Shown one piece after another: positions 51,689-60,549 of a stretch of 64,000 nt of DNA. The stretch is from contig JBCFAO010000007.1 in assembly GCA_038562165.1 (NCBI GenBank), positions 41,284-105,283 of the forward strand, given 5' to 3'. Source of the DNA: WRMS01 sp038562165 (GTDB taxonomy: Bacteria > Bacillota > Peptococcia > DRI-13 > UBA5745). The first letter of the stretch is position 1, and each line of letters opens with the position of its first letter. The notes under the pieces were generated by a model. That model worked only from the letters and a program-made list of their open reading frames with translations. It made no database searches and was not told the origin of the DNA. The position numbers and the translations under genes are program-made.

Positions 51689-51900
51689 GCTGTTTAATAA
51701 ACCTCCCTGCCCCGTCAAAACTGGGTTAAAACTATTTGTTAAGAATCATATCATTTTTAGGAATAGCTGTCCACAGCCAAAGTTATGGGTAGAAGGTCAA
51801 ACAAGTCTTTTGCCCGCTTAGCCTCCATTAGCAGAAAAATGCTCTTTGGCAGGAAAGTGCCTCTCAGAAAGTGACCTATGACCCGTGACAGAGGCGCCAA

Positions 51901-52084
51901 TGTACAAAAATTGAACTATTATGGCTTTTTTGCCCACAACTTCGATTTTTGTACAGTTTTGGCTTATAAACGCTCTTTTGGGCAGGAGCGGTTCCTAATA
52001 AGAACATAATACCTCGGTTTTTGTGCATTCGAAGTTTTGTACTCCCTGCTCCAGAGCACCCGCAGCCCCCGTTTTCGTACATTC
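51901..52084. repeat. Intergenic array 7, divergent (1 forward, 3 reverse)
   Basis: Forward copy 51901-51922 (TGTACAAAAATTGAACTATT) and reverse copies at 51935-51955, about 52010-52027 and 52066-52084. The conserved TGTRCAAAA half is retained while the other half varies, and the spacing is irregular. The 422-bp gap 51689-52110 holds no gene I can support. Confidence 0.6.
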
Positions 52085-52110
52085 AACCACAACTTTAGCC
52101 ACAACCTCAG

Positions 52111-53022
52111 TCAGCAGTTGCCTTCATATACGTAAGTCAAATAACGCCGGGCCGTTGCCGCTAAAGCATAGACCTTTTCCACCGGCGTGGGCCCCCGGTC
52201 TTTCATTTGCCAATGGGGAAAAAACCGGCTGACGTGATAGGGGATTGCTTTATCAATAGACGCCAACCAGGCCGCCATTGCCATCATTTCCGCCTCACTG
52301 TCGTTTTCCCCCGGCACAATCAGGGTGGTAACCTCCACATGACAAGCGGCGGCAGCCCTCTTGATGGTTGCCTTTACCGTCTCCAGATCGCCTCCCAGCT
52401 TGGCGTAATACTCCGGTGTGAAACCCTTCAAATCGATATTCATGGCCTGTATATAGGGCAGCAGTTCTTCCAGGGGCTGCCGGCAAACATAGCCGTTGCT
52501 GACCAGCACGTTTTTTAACCCTGCCGCCGTCGCCAGCTTGGCGCAGTCCAGGACAAACTCATAGCCCACCAAAGGCTCGTTGTAGGTGTAGGCCAGGCCT
52601 ATATTGCCCCGGTTCTTTTCGGCCAGGGCCGCCGCCACCAGCTCCTCCGGCTTTATCCGGTCCGCCGCCGCTCTCTGCCCCGGCTTGCCGGGTTGCATGT
52701 CACCGGCTCCGGTACCGTTAAAGGCGCCGGCACCGGCCATGGCAATATGGCTGTTTTGGCAAAAGGGACAGCGAAGATTGCAGCCAAAACTTCCGGCAGA
52801 CAAAATACGGCTGCCGGGATAAAAATGATACAGCGGCTTTTTTTCTATGGGATCCAAGGCTAAAGCCGTGATCACCCCATAGCTGCCGCTGGCCACTCGG
52901 CCTTGGCGGTTGCTTCTGGCCCCGCATTTACCCGTATCCCCCGGCTGCAGCCGGCAATGGTGGGGACAAATCCGGCAAACTGCGGCATTCCCGGCTATCC
53001 CTTGGCTATTTTGATCAACCAT
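52111..53022 (-). CDS. amrS: AmmeMemoRadiSam system radical SAM enzyme
   Basis: A radical SAM protein of 303 residues. The N-terminal Cys pair in CRICPHHCRL and CGARSNRQG precedes the radical SAM motif CNLRCPFCQNSHIA (CxxxCxxC form, about 81-94) and NIGLAYTYNEPLVGYEF. This is the enzyme of the widespread AMMECR1-Memo-radical SAM group, whose reaction is not established. The matching Memo/AMMECR1 fusion gene lies 509 bases upstream on the same strand, with array 8 between. A short Gly/Ala-rich insert follows the SAM motif (about 95-115). Confidence 0.93.
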   Translation of the reverse strand: MVDQNSQGIAGNAAVCRICPHHCRLQPGDTGKCGARSNRQGRVASGSYGVITALALDPIEKKPLYHFYPGSRILSAGSFGCNLRCPFCQNSHIAMAGAGAFNGTGAGDMQPGKPGQRAAADRIKPEELVAAALAEKNRGNIGLAYTYNEPLVGYEFVLDCAKLATAAGLKNVLVSNGYVCRQPLEELLPYIQAMNIDLKGFTPEYYAKLGGDLETVKATIKRAAAACHVEVTTLIVPGENDSEAEMMAMAAWLASIDKAIPYHVSRFFPHWQMKDRGPTPVEKVYALAATARRYLTYVYEGNC

Positions 53023-53162
53023 GGCCCCCTCCTTACGGTGAAAGCATCAAAAAACATCTTTGCAAACAAGATTTGCCTGTATACTATCAGGTAAAAAAGG
53101 CGGTGCGCCATGAGCCGTCCGCCGGGCAGCAACAGTGCTGACGGCGGCAGTGATCTCCCGCC

Positions 53163-53385
53163 TGTGCAAAAATTGCGTTTGTGTGAAAATCGGCGGGGCC
53201 GGGTGAGCAAAAATTGCGTTTGTGTGTGAAATGCAGAGAGGGAATCCATACATAAACGAAAGAATTGAACAAATTTGACCTAAAATGGGCTTAAATTCCT
53301 TCCGAGAGGGGTTGCAAATCACTCACAAACGAAAAAATTGCACAAGCGGCTGCCCAAAACCGCATACAAACGAAAAATTTGCACA
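53163..53385. repeat. Intergenic array 8, TTGCGTTTGTG variant (2 forward, 3 reverse)
   Basis: Forward copies start at 53163 and 53204 (41 bp apart); reverse copies lie at about 53250-53271, 53324-53344 and 53365-53385 (the last two 41 bp apart). All share a core with CGTTTGTG, unlike arrays 1, 3 and 6. The centre has an AAATTTGACC ... GGGCTTAAATT stretch that recalls the ATTTGGCC/GGCCAAAT centre. It splits the two AmmeMemoRadiSam genes; the gap 53023-53531 holds no gene I can support. Confidence 0.85.
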
Positions 53386-53531
53386 TTCACTACCCCCAGC
53401 GCGGAATCGCCCGGATTTGCACAGAAGGCCGGCTCTACCTCGCCATTGGGCACTACTCCGCCATGGGGGCTCTACCCCCTGGGGTCACTGCCTGCAACAT
53501 GGCGATGCGGCCGGGCCAATCGGCGGCTGCA

Positions 53532-55001
53532 TTACTTATGCCGGATCACCTCAAAGCGTTCCATCTTGTAAGGTTGACCCTCCTTGATGCCTGCTTTTTG
53601 CAGGGCGATCTCCACTTGCCTGGCCGGAGTATCTACACCGGGTAAGTCCGGCAAAAGCAGCCCCCGCCGCAAACCCTGGCTGACGATAACGCCATAGCGG
53701 CGCACATCCAGCTGGGCCATGGTCTCAATTGGCTCAGGCTCGCCTAAAACATCCACATTGATAACTAGCTGAGACAGCTCCTGTTCTTCTACGGGATCAA
53801 AGCGGGGATCTTCAGCACAGGCGCTGACCGCATTATGCAGAATTTCCTCAAGGAGCGTAGGCCGGGTGGGCCCGATAGTACCGATGCAGCCCCGGAGCCG
53901 ACCGTTTTTCTTCAGGGAAACAAAAGTACCGGCCCGGCTCCCTTCCATCTCCGCAGTCAAAGCAGCCGCCAAGGCCGGCGGCAAGTCGCCCCTGCCCCGC
54001 AGCCGCTTTCGCTGTCCCACATACTGCTCTATAGCATATCTGGCGGTACGGACATAGACGTCCTCTTGCTCCCGGATTGCTGCCAGTGCCCCTTGCTCTT
54101 CTTCCTCATAAATAGAGAGAAATTGCCTGCTGGGGTCAAGCCGGCTTGGATCAGAAGGACTTGCAGCAGAAGGGCTTGCAGCAGAAGGGTTTGAATCGGA
54201 CGGGTCCCCTTCAAAAAGGCAAAGGCCATAGCCTACGCCGAAGGGGCCTTCATAGGAAAGACGGCGGGCCTTCACCTGGCGGCCATCAAAGGCTCCCGCC
54301 ATAATCACGAAGCTGCGCAGACCGCATTCACCGGCGGCCTCACAAAAATCGGGGTCAAAACGCAACAGCTCCAAAAAATCCGCCCTTTCCAGAGCGGTCA
54401 TAAGACGGTGGTCAAACTCCGCACCTTCCGGGGCAAAACCGTAGGGTCCGTCACTTTTTAAACGATGGGATAAATCACCGCTGGCAATGATGGCTGCCGG
54501 GCGGTTCAGCTCCCCGGCAACGGCAGCGATATACTGGCCCAACCGGTAATGCTCTGCAGCCGATAATCCGGATACCCCAATGCGCACCACCTGAAAACCG
54601 GCATAAGCCTGCTGAAAAAATCGCAAAGGCACAACGCTGCCATGGTCCAGGCTTCTTTCCCTTTCTCCCAGGGTACCGGCGGGCAAACCCTCTCTTGATG
54701 CCAGAACCTCCAGGGCGCTTACAAATTCCTGATCGTAAATCACTTTCGTTTCGGGCCCTTCGGCTCCGAAAGCTTTCATATCGCCTTTGGCGCCGGGGCC
54801 GGGCGAGATATGAAAATAGTCGGCATACATAGTGGCATGGGGAGACAGCAGCACCACGGTTTCCGGCTGCATAAGGGCCATATGCCGGGCGGCTTCCTCA
54901 TAGGCAGCTATCGTGTCCTTGATCAGCTTCTCCTGTCCTTTGCCCACCTCCGGCAAAATCAGAGGCGGATGGGGTACGGCATATGCGGATACAACAGTCA
55001 T
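53532..55001 (-). CDS. AmmeMemoRadiSam system fusion protein (Memo-like plus AMMECR1)
   Basis: A 489-residue protein joining two domains. Residues about 1-270 are Memo/LigB-like (AVPHPPLILPEVGKGQE; LLSPHATMYADYFHI; ERSLDHGSVVPLRFF; AIIASGDLSHRLKSDGP). Residues about 310-489 are AMMECR1 with the family motif GRLRGCIGTI and an FDPVEEQELSQLVINVDVL stretch. The two are joined by a Ser/Pro/Asp-rich repeat (around SNPSAASPSAASPSDPS). The three functions of the system are thus encoded by two genes here. Role unknown for the family. Confidence 0.92.
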   Translation of the reverse strand: MTVVSAYAVPHPPLILPEVGKGQEKLIKDTIAAYEEAARHMALMQPETVVLLSPHATMYADYFHISPGPGAKGDMKAFGAEGPETKVIYDQEFVSALEVLASREGLPAGTLGERERSLDHGSVVPLRFFQQAYAGFQVVRIGVSGLSAAEHYRLGQYIAAVAGELNRPAAIIASGDLSHRLKSDGPYGFAPEGAEFDHRLMTALERADFLELLRFDPDFCEAAGECGLRSFVIMAGAFDGRQVKARRLSYEGPFGVGYGLCLFEGDPSDSNPSAASPSAASPSDPSRLDPSRQFLSIYEEEEQGALAAIREQEDVYVRTARYAIEQYVGQRKRLRGRGDLPPALAAALTAEMEGSRAGTFVSLKKNGRLRGCIGTIGPTRPTLLEEILHNAVSACAEDPRFDPVEEQELSQLVINVDVLGEPEPIETMAQLDVRRYGVIVSQGLRRGLLLPDLPGVDTPARQVEIALQKAGIKEGQPYKMERFEVIRHK

Positions 55002-55027
55002 GGTCCTCCCCCTTTCTTCTGCATCAT

Positions 55028-56194
55028 CTAGGATTTTCGTTTGTGAATATATATATAAGAAGAAACTAAGGTCGTCAGCGGTATAGCTGCCAAAAGTCCC
55101 ACGCTGCCGGCCAGGGATTGCAGCACTTCCACTACAATCATTTCTTTATTGAACAACTCCAGCAGCGAATTGCTATAAACAATGAGAATCAGCACCAGGG
55201 AAAGGGAGCTGCCGATATAGGCCAGCACCAGCGTATTCATCATGGTACCCAGCATGTCCTGGCCGATATTCAGCCCGGATCGCATCAGAGAAGCAAAAGT
55301 GGGATCCTCCGCTGAATCATGAACTTCCTGTAAAGAAGCGGCGATGGATACCGCAACATCCATGACGGCTCCCAAAGCGCCAAGAAGAATGCCGGCAAAT
55401 AAAATAGCTTTTAGGTCTATGGGATTAGCCGGGTTGACATAGGCCAGATATATGGACTCTTCACTGACGTAGCCCGATAGCTTTAAGAAAATATCCGTCA
55501 GCCCAAAAACAACGGCTGCGGCAGCCAGGCCGCCAAATAAGCCGATGCCTGCCGACAGGCTTTTACGGTTGAAGCCGTTGACCAGGGTCAAGGTCATTAC
55601 CGTAATAAAGGCCATTAGAATAAAAGAGGCGGCATAAATATTCTTGCCTGAAAGAATTGCCGGAATAAACACGAGAAAAATACTCAGGCAGGTGAAGCCC
55701 AAGGCCAAAACGGAATGGAACCCTTTTTTGCGGCCGTAAATCAAAAGCAGCACAATAAAGACAGCGGCCAGTACAATCAACGCATCGGAACGGAGATACT
55801 CATGCATCAGCCAATGGGTTTCCTGGCCGTCGTCATAACCGTAGAGAAGGAGCTTATCTCCCGCCTCTACCTCTTTATAGCCTACTGCCATAAAGCTGTC
55901 GTTGATCTGCTGGGCCTGAAGCTGCATACCCTTATGCTCACCCCGGATTACGGTAGCCTCAAAATCGATGGTCACCGTAACCCGCTCCACACTGCCCATG
56001 TCCTGCCGGTCTTCCTCCCGGCTAATAACCTTGTCTACTTTTGCTGCCAGGATCTCAGTACCGTCGTCCCGGGCAAAAAACTTCTGCTCGCCTACGGCTA
56101 TCTTATTGCCGATGACAATAAACAAAACCGAAAAGAGAACCATAGCAAAATAGCCCAAGAGGGCCGTTAATCTTTCTTTTTTTATGTTGATCAA
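55028..56194 (-). CDS. YibE/F-like membrane protein
   Basis: A 388-residue protein with an N-terminal anchor, an extracellular-type domain (about 35-120) and seven to eight membrane helices after it. ALGFTCLSIFLVFIPAIL and GALGAVMDVAVSIAASLQEV with SGLNIGQDMLGTMMNTLVLAY match the YibE/F family, whose function is unknown. It is adjacent to but not clearly in an operon with the ger genes (gap 92 bases). Confidence 0.88.
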   Translation of the reverse strand: MINIKKERLTALLGYFAMVLFSVLFIVIGNKIAVGEQKFFARDDGTEILAAKVDKVISREEDRQDMGSVERVTVTIDFEATVIRGEHKGMQLQAQQINDSFMAVGYKEVEAGDKLLLYGYDDGQETHWLMHEYLRSDALIVLAAVFIVLLLIYGRKKGFHSVLALGFTCLSIFLVFIPAILSGKNIYAASFILMAFITVMTLTLVNGFNRKSLSAGIGLFGGLAAAAVVFGLTDIFLKLSGYVSEESIYLAYVNPANPIDLKAILFAGILLGALGAVMDVAVSIAASLQEVHDSAEDPTFASLMRSGLNIGQDMLGTMMNTLVLAYIGSSLSLVLILIVYSNSLLELFNKEMIVVEVLQSLAGSVGLLAAIPLTTLVSSYIYIHKRKS

Positions 56195-56286
56195 TGTCTT
56201 CCCCTTCTTCGCCTTATTATTCTTTAATAATTAATCATAACACAAAAAACGGGGAAAATCTCCTGGATTATTTGGCGGAATAAAAC

Positions 56287-57384
56287 TCAAGAGGGCAGGC
56301 CGGCTTTTTTCTGGCGCTGGTTTTTCCACTCCGCCGTAAGCCAAAGGGCAAGGGGAATAAGCAACTGAAAAGTCACCGTATATATGGGATAATATTTTAT
56401 AAACGTTATCAATTCCCCCATATTCCTGACTGCTAAAAGGCTGATGGCAAACAGCAGCAAGCCCATGGGAGCGGCTATTTTTTCTGGTTCCGGCAAACTG
56501 GATATCCTGGCTACGCCATTGGCTGCCATGCTTAGGCAGACAGCGATTTTCGTCAGGCAGGTCAGGATCATGTAAGTGGATATGCTTTCCTCAATTCTGG
56601 TAAGAAATCCGCCGATATGCAACGTTTGCACCGCCGTAAAAGTGGGGTAATAAACAATATCCATCAGGGGCTCACCTAAAATCAGGGTGTTGCGCAAGGT
56701 GACATAAATCATGATAGGCATGGCTAAAAGCAGTCCCTTCAGCAAAACGGAGATATAGCGGCCATTGCATTTTATGGTAGACACAATGGGCAAGAGAATC
56801 ACCGTTTCTAAAAAGGGAAAGGACATAATCTGCGCCGTGCCTATGGCCATATCTTTGGCGGAATGGCGCAAAACCGGCTGCAAATATTCCGGATCGATCA
56901 TTTTTAAGGAAAGTATGCCCGTAAGCAAAGCCAATAGGAAAATATAGACCACAAGGCTGACCGACCATTTGCCCAGTACGCTCAAGCCCCCCCGGATCAA
57001 ATACAGTCCGATCAGCAGCAAAACCATGGGAAAGAGGAGATAAGGCGGATCCGTCAGGGTATTGCCAATAATGAATTCGTATAAGGAGCGGAAGGTTAAG
57101 GCGCCGGAATGCAGGGAAAACCAGACCATCAGCAGGGTAGCCACCGTGCCTAAAGCTTTGCCCCATAATTTAAAAATAATATCAAAAAAGCCCTGTTCCG
57201 GATACAAAGAAAGAATGCGGCCATACATCATCAATATGGGAATGCATAGAATTGCAGCCCCTATTACAGCCAGCCAGCTATCTTTGCCGGTAATCGAATT
57301 AACGCCAATCATTACGTTATTGCCAAAAATAAATAAAGCAATCAGGGCGATAGCCTGATGTCTGGTGATCTGCTTAGTAGCCAA
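56287..57384 (-). CDS. gerB: Spore germination permease GerB
   Basis: Amino-acid-permease-like subunit (365 residues, about ten membrane helices) of a germinant receptor in the spore inner membrane. The pattern GNNVMIGVNSITGKDSWLAVIG, SLHSGALTFRSLYEF and FPFLETVILLPIV is that of GerAB-type proteins. Last gene of the gerA-gerC-small-gerB operon. Germinant unknown. Confidence 0.93.
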   Translation of the reverse strand: MATKQITRHQAIALIALFIFGNNVMIGVNSITGKDSWLAVIGAAILCIPILMMYGRILSLYPEQGFFDIIFKLWGKALGTVATLLMVWFSLHSGALTFRSLYEFIIGNTLTDPPYLLFPMVLLLIGLYLIRGGLSVLGKWSVSLVVYIFLLALLTGILSLKMIDPEYLQPVLRHSAKDMAIGTAQIMSFPFLETVILLPIVSTIKCNGRYISVLLKGLLLAMPIMIYVTLRNTLILGEPLMDIVYYPTFTAVQTLHIGGFLTRIEESISTYMILTCLTKIAVCLSMAANGVARISSLPEPEKIAAPMGLLLFAISLLAVRNMGELITFIKYYPIYTVTFQLLIPLALWLTAEWKNQRQKKAGLPS

Positions 57385-57412
57385 AACTGCTATACCTTCC
57401 TTTCGATATCCC

Positions 57413-57622
57413 TCAGGATTGGATATAGGGTAAAAACATGCGCAATGCGGTAGACAAGCGGAAGCTCTCCGGCAAGGCCAGAAAGAGAATGATCAGCAGC
57501 AGGCTGCATAAAGCTACCGTCAAGTAAAGGATATCGTTTTTTTTGCCCCGGCTCTTTCTTTCCGGCAAAAAATCAAAAATCAGGATTACCAGATAAAAGA
57601 CCAGCAATACGACGTATTCCAT
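57413..57622 (-). CDS. Small two-helix membrane protein of the ger operon
   Basis: A 69-residue protein with two hydrophobic segments (YVVLLVFYLVILIFDFL; YLTVALCSLLLIILFLAL) separated by a basic loop. It lies 13 bases after gerC and 28 bases before gerB on the same strand with GGAGA upstream. Small membrane subunits (GerD-type or 'D subunits') are known in some germinant-receptor operons; this may be one, which is inference. Confidence 0.75.
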   Translation of the reverse strand: MEYVVLLVFYLVILIFDFLPERKSRGKKNDILYLTVALCSLLLIILFLALPESFRLSTALRMFLPYIQS

Positions 57623-57635
57623 AATCGTCTCCTTA

Positions 57636-58838
57636 TTATGAGGCTTTGTAGGAGCCGGTTCCCGCTATATGAAGCTCCATATTGATCTCGATAGGCAACT
57701 GAGGCAACAGCCGGTCCCAATCCCCTTTTATTTCCTGCCAGAGGCGTCCGTCCATTTTGTAAACCTCATAACCGGCGTCAATAGCATCCACTTTCAGCTC
57801 CCGGCAAAGGTATTCCGCCGTAGTCAGCAGATATTCCTTCATGAAAGCCGTGGCGTCTTGCTGCAAGCTTTCTATAGCATCCCTCTGTGACATATCCAGC
57901 CCGGGAGGAGCCTGAATCAGCAGGCCCGTAGCTTTAACGTCAAAGCAAAGCGTCAGCCCTCCCCCTGTCTCTTTCATATGGCGTTCACTTTTGATCCTGC
58001 TGACCCGAAAGGTAGCGTAGCCGCCTCCTTGAGATACGGGAAAAGCAAAGGTCTGCTGCATCCCCTTTTCCCTCAAGACCAATAAAGCATTTAAGTTCTC
58101 CTGAGGCAAAAAACCCACCAGCCGGTCTCCGTTAAAAAGGCCTATTCCGGAAACCCCTAAAACCGACTCCTCTGGGCCGGCAGAATCCTCTTCAGCCCCG
58201 GCCTTTTCCTCACCGCTCCCCTGATCTGCATCCTTAGCCTTTTCACCGGAACCATTGACATCGAAAGCCATTAACACTATATTTTTTCCTTCGATATGGA
58301 TGGCATTATAAACACGGTAAAGCATGGTGTCCCGAACCTGAAACATTTCTTTTTCCGGCGGATTGACAATAGCCTCAATAGCAAAGGCAGCTATTGCCAT
58401 ATCCTCACCTTTTGCCTCCAAAACCGCCTTGGCTGTTTCGGCAGTAGACAGCACCACCATACTGGTTTCCCGCAGCCCGCTGTCCCGCATAAACCAATCC
58501 AATATACTGGCGATACCCTCTTCTTCGGCAATTTGCCGGCTGATAACGATGGTCTGCAGGTTGCCGAAATACAACTCTTTCGTCAGCCGTCCTTTAGCGT
58601 TTTCCATAGCGGCAGGTATGGTTTTGCCGCTAAACTCCGCCACCTGAAAGGCTAAAGCTCCTTCCGGGTCCGTTTCCGTCAGGTTCAGCAGTTCTAACGC
58701 TACATTATAGCCTTCTTCATTCCTATCTATAGCAATACCGGCTACGATCTCCAATCTGTTGAGATCCAGGTAGTTGGTGCAGCCGGAAAGCAATAAAGCT
58801 AAAACAGCAAATAAGATCAGTCGCCCTGCTGCTTTCAT
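57636..58838 (-). CDS. gerC: Spore germination lipoprotein GerC
   Basis: Lipoprotein subunit of about 400 residues. Signal peptide ends at LALLLSGC, and the first residues of the mature form (NYLDLNRLEIVAGIAIDRNEEGYNV) are typical of GerAC. An acidic low-complexity insert lies at about 205-230 (AKDADQGSGEEKAGAEEDSA in part). ATG at 58838 has AAGGAGG eleven bases upstream and begins one base after the gerA stop. Confidence 0.93.
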   Translation of the reverse strand: MKAAGRLILFAVLALLLSGCTNYLDLNRLEIVAGIAIDRNEEGYNVALELLNLTETDPEGALAFQVAEFSGKTIPAAMENAKGRLTKELYFGNLQTIVISRQIAEEEGIASILDWFMRDSGLRETSMVVLSTAETAKAVLEAKGEDMAIAAFAIEAIVNPPEKEMFQVRDTMLYRVYNAIHIEGKNIVLMAFDVNGSGEKAKDADQGSGEEKAGAEEDSAGPEESVLGVSGIGLFNGDRLVGFLPQENLNALLVLREKGMQQTFAFPVSQGGGYATFRVSRIKSERHMKETGGGLTLCFDVKATGLLIQAPPGLDMSQRDAIESLQQDATAFMKEYLLTTAEYLCRELKVDAIDAGYEVYKMDGRLWQEIKGDWDRLLPQLPIEINMELHIAGTGSYKAS

Positions 58839-58839
58839 C

Positions 58840-60384
58840 TCACCACTGCCTCCTTGTCTCGCCTTTACGGATGCTGTCCTTGGCAATATTCCTGGGCCGG
58901 CGGGCCATCCGCCATAAAGGGGCCCTCAGCAGCAGGTCTTTCTGATCCTGGTAATTCATGTTGATATTTATATCAATCTGGGTTACGCCAAAAGATCTGA
59001 GGTTGAGGAGATGAACCCACCAAAAAGCTATGCCCAGAGTAAGACCGGGCAAGCCCATAATAGAGGCGGCCACCAGCAAGGAATAACGAACCACCAAGAT
59101 TGACGTGTTCATTTTTGGCACCAATAACCCGGTAATGCCGGTGAGAGCCACCATGATGATCAGCACCGAAGACACCAGCCGGGCCTGCACTGCAGCCTGC
59201 CCCAAAACCAAGCCGCCGACGATACTCATGGCTGAGCCGATAACTGTGGGCATCCTGATTCCCGCTTCCCGCAGCAAATCAAAAACCAGCAGCATGGAGA
59301 AAATCTCCAAAGCCATAGGAAAGGGGATGTTTTGCCGCTCCCGGGCTATGCTGATCAACAAAGGCGTAGGCAGCATCTCGTGATTGAAAGCCGATACCGC
59401 CAAATAAAAGGCGGGCACCGTTACCGCCAGGATAAAACCGCATATGCGCAAGGTCCGGGAAAAGGTGGCATAATAAAAAGGCAGATAATAGTCTTCACTA
59501 TTGACAAAGTTCTCCATAAATAAATAAGGCAGCGTCAGCACCGTAGGGGCGCCGTCTACAAAAATAGCGATCCTGCCTTCCAGCAGCTTTCCCGTTACCA
59601 CATCAGGCCTTTCTGAGGTGCCGATGGTGCGAAAAGGGGAATAGCCCTCATCCCGGATAAACTCCTGAATGTAGTTGGAATCCAGAATGCCGTCAATGTC
59701 GATAATAGCCAGACGCTCCTCCAGCTCTTTGAGGATCTCGGGTTTTACCAGGCTGTCCAGATAACACAGGCAAATGCTGGTTCTGGTTCGCTTGCCTAAA
59801 GTGCGGAATTGCATTTTTAAATCATTGGTCCGCAGGCGGCGGTGCAAAAAAGCCAGGTTATTGATGAGGGATTCGCCAAAGCCTTCCTTGGGCCCCACCA
59901 GGGTTTTCTCATTTTCCGGCTCGTCGGTTCCCCTTAAAGGAAAGCCTTGGGTGCTGTAGATCAGAGCGTCCTTGCTGCCGGGGATCAACACGACTACGTC
60001 GCCGTAAGTGGCGGCCTCCACAATCTCAGAATACTTCTGAGCCTTCATGCCGTTGTGATTGCAGACAATCTGGGTGAGAATGGTATCGGTAAGATTCTTA
60101 TCATAATTAATGCCCTGGGAGCTGGTCAAAGGTTTAATAATGGCTTCTCCAACATACTCGTTGTCGATCATGCCGGCGCAATAAACCAGGCCGAATTCCA
60201 GCTTCTCATTGTGCTGGTTTCTTATGCGGCGCAGCACCATAGGGTCCACTTTTTCAAACAGGCCCTCCAGGATAGCCATTTCTTCCGCCAAATCGCCGGA
60301 AAGCTCTATGCTGTCCAGGTTCTGGTTCAATTCTTTTATTTTGTCTTCCAGTCTTTTTTTGCGGGCAAAAAATTTAAAGTCCAT
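58840..60384 (-). CDS. gerA: Spore germination protein GerA
   Basis: A 514-residue receptor subunit with an N-terminal soluble domain (residues about 1-290; LTSSQGINYDKNLTDTIL) and five to six membrane helices. IFVDGAPTVLTLPYLFMENF with the SEDYYLPFYYATFSRTLR stretch and REAGIRMPTVIGSAMSIVGG are conserved in GerAA/SpoVAF proteins. First gene of the ger operon. Together with gerB and gerC it shows this is an endospore former. Confidence 0.95.
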   Translation of the reverse strand: MDFKFFARKKRLEDKIKELNQNLDSIELSGDLAEEMAILEGLFEKVDPMVLRRIRNQHNEKLEFGLVYCAGMIDNEYVGEAIIKPLTSSQGINYDKNLTDTILTQIVCNHNGMKAQKYSEIVEAATYGDVVVLIPGSKDALIYSTQGFPLRGTDEPENEKTLVGPKEGFGESLINNLAFLHRRLRTNDLKMQFRTLGKRTRTSICLCYLDSLVKPEILKELEERLAIIDIDGILDSNYIQEFIRDEGYSPFRTIGTSERPDVVTGKLLEGRIAIFVDGAPTVLTLPYLFMENFVNSEDYYLPFYYATFSRTLRICGFILAVTVPAFYLAVSAFNHEMLPTPLLISIARERQNIPFPMALEIFSMLLVFDLLREAGIRMPTVIGSAMSIVGGLVLGQAAVQARLVSSVLIIMVALTGITGLLVPKMNTSILVVRYSLLVAASIMGLPGLTLGIAFWWVHLLNLRSFGVTQIDININMNYQDQKDLLLRAPLWRMARRPRNIAKDSIRKGETRRQW

Positions 60385-60480
60385 AGGCCCTCCCTACGCA
60401 TATGCTAAACATTGGTATTATGGGCTTATTTTTCCGGTTGTATACGCCGTCTCCAAAGGCAGGAAAACACAAAAAAGAAA

Positions 60481-60510
60481 AAAACTTGCCCCCGGCTCAA
60501 GGGACAAGCT
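60481..60510 (-). terminator. Intrinsic terminator of the Mop-type hydroxylase gene
   Basis: On the minus strand CTTGTCCC and GGGGCAAG pair around TTGAGCC and are followed by a long T-run. It lies about 40 bases after the hydroxylase stop. Confidence 0.82.
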
Positions 60511-60549
60511 TTTTTCTTTTGTCAAAAACTGAGAGGGTATGCATAAATC

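Noticed and set aside
53285..53645. Plus-strand frames at the end of array 8
   Set aside because: They overlap the array and the end of the fusion gene on the other strand; no start context.
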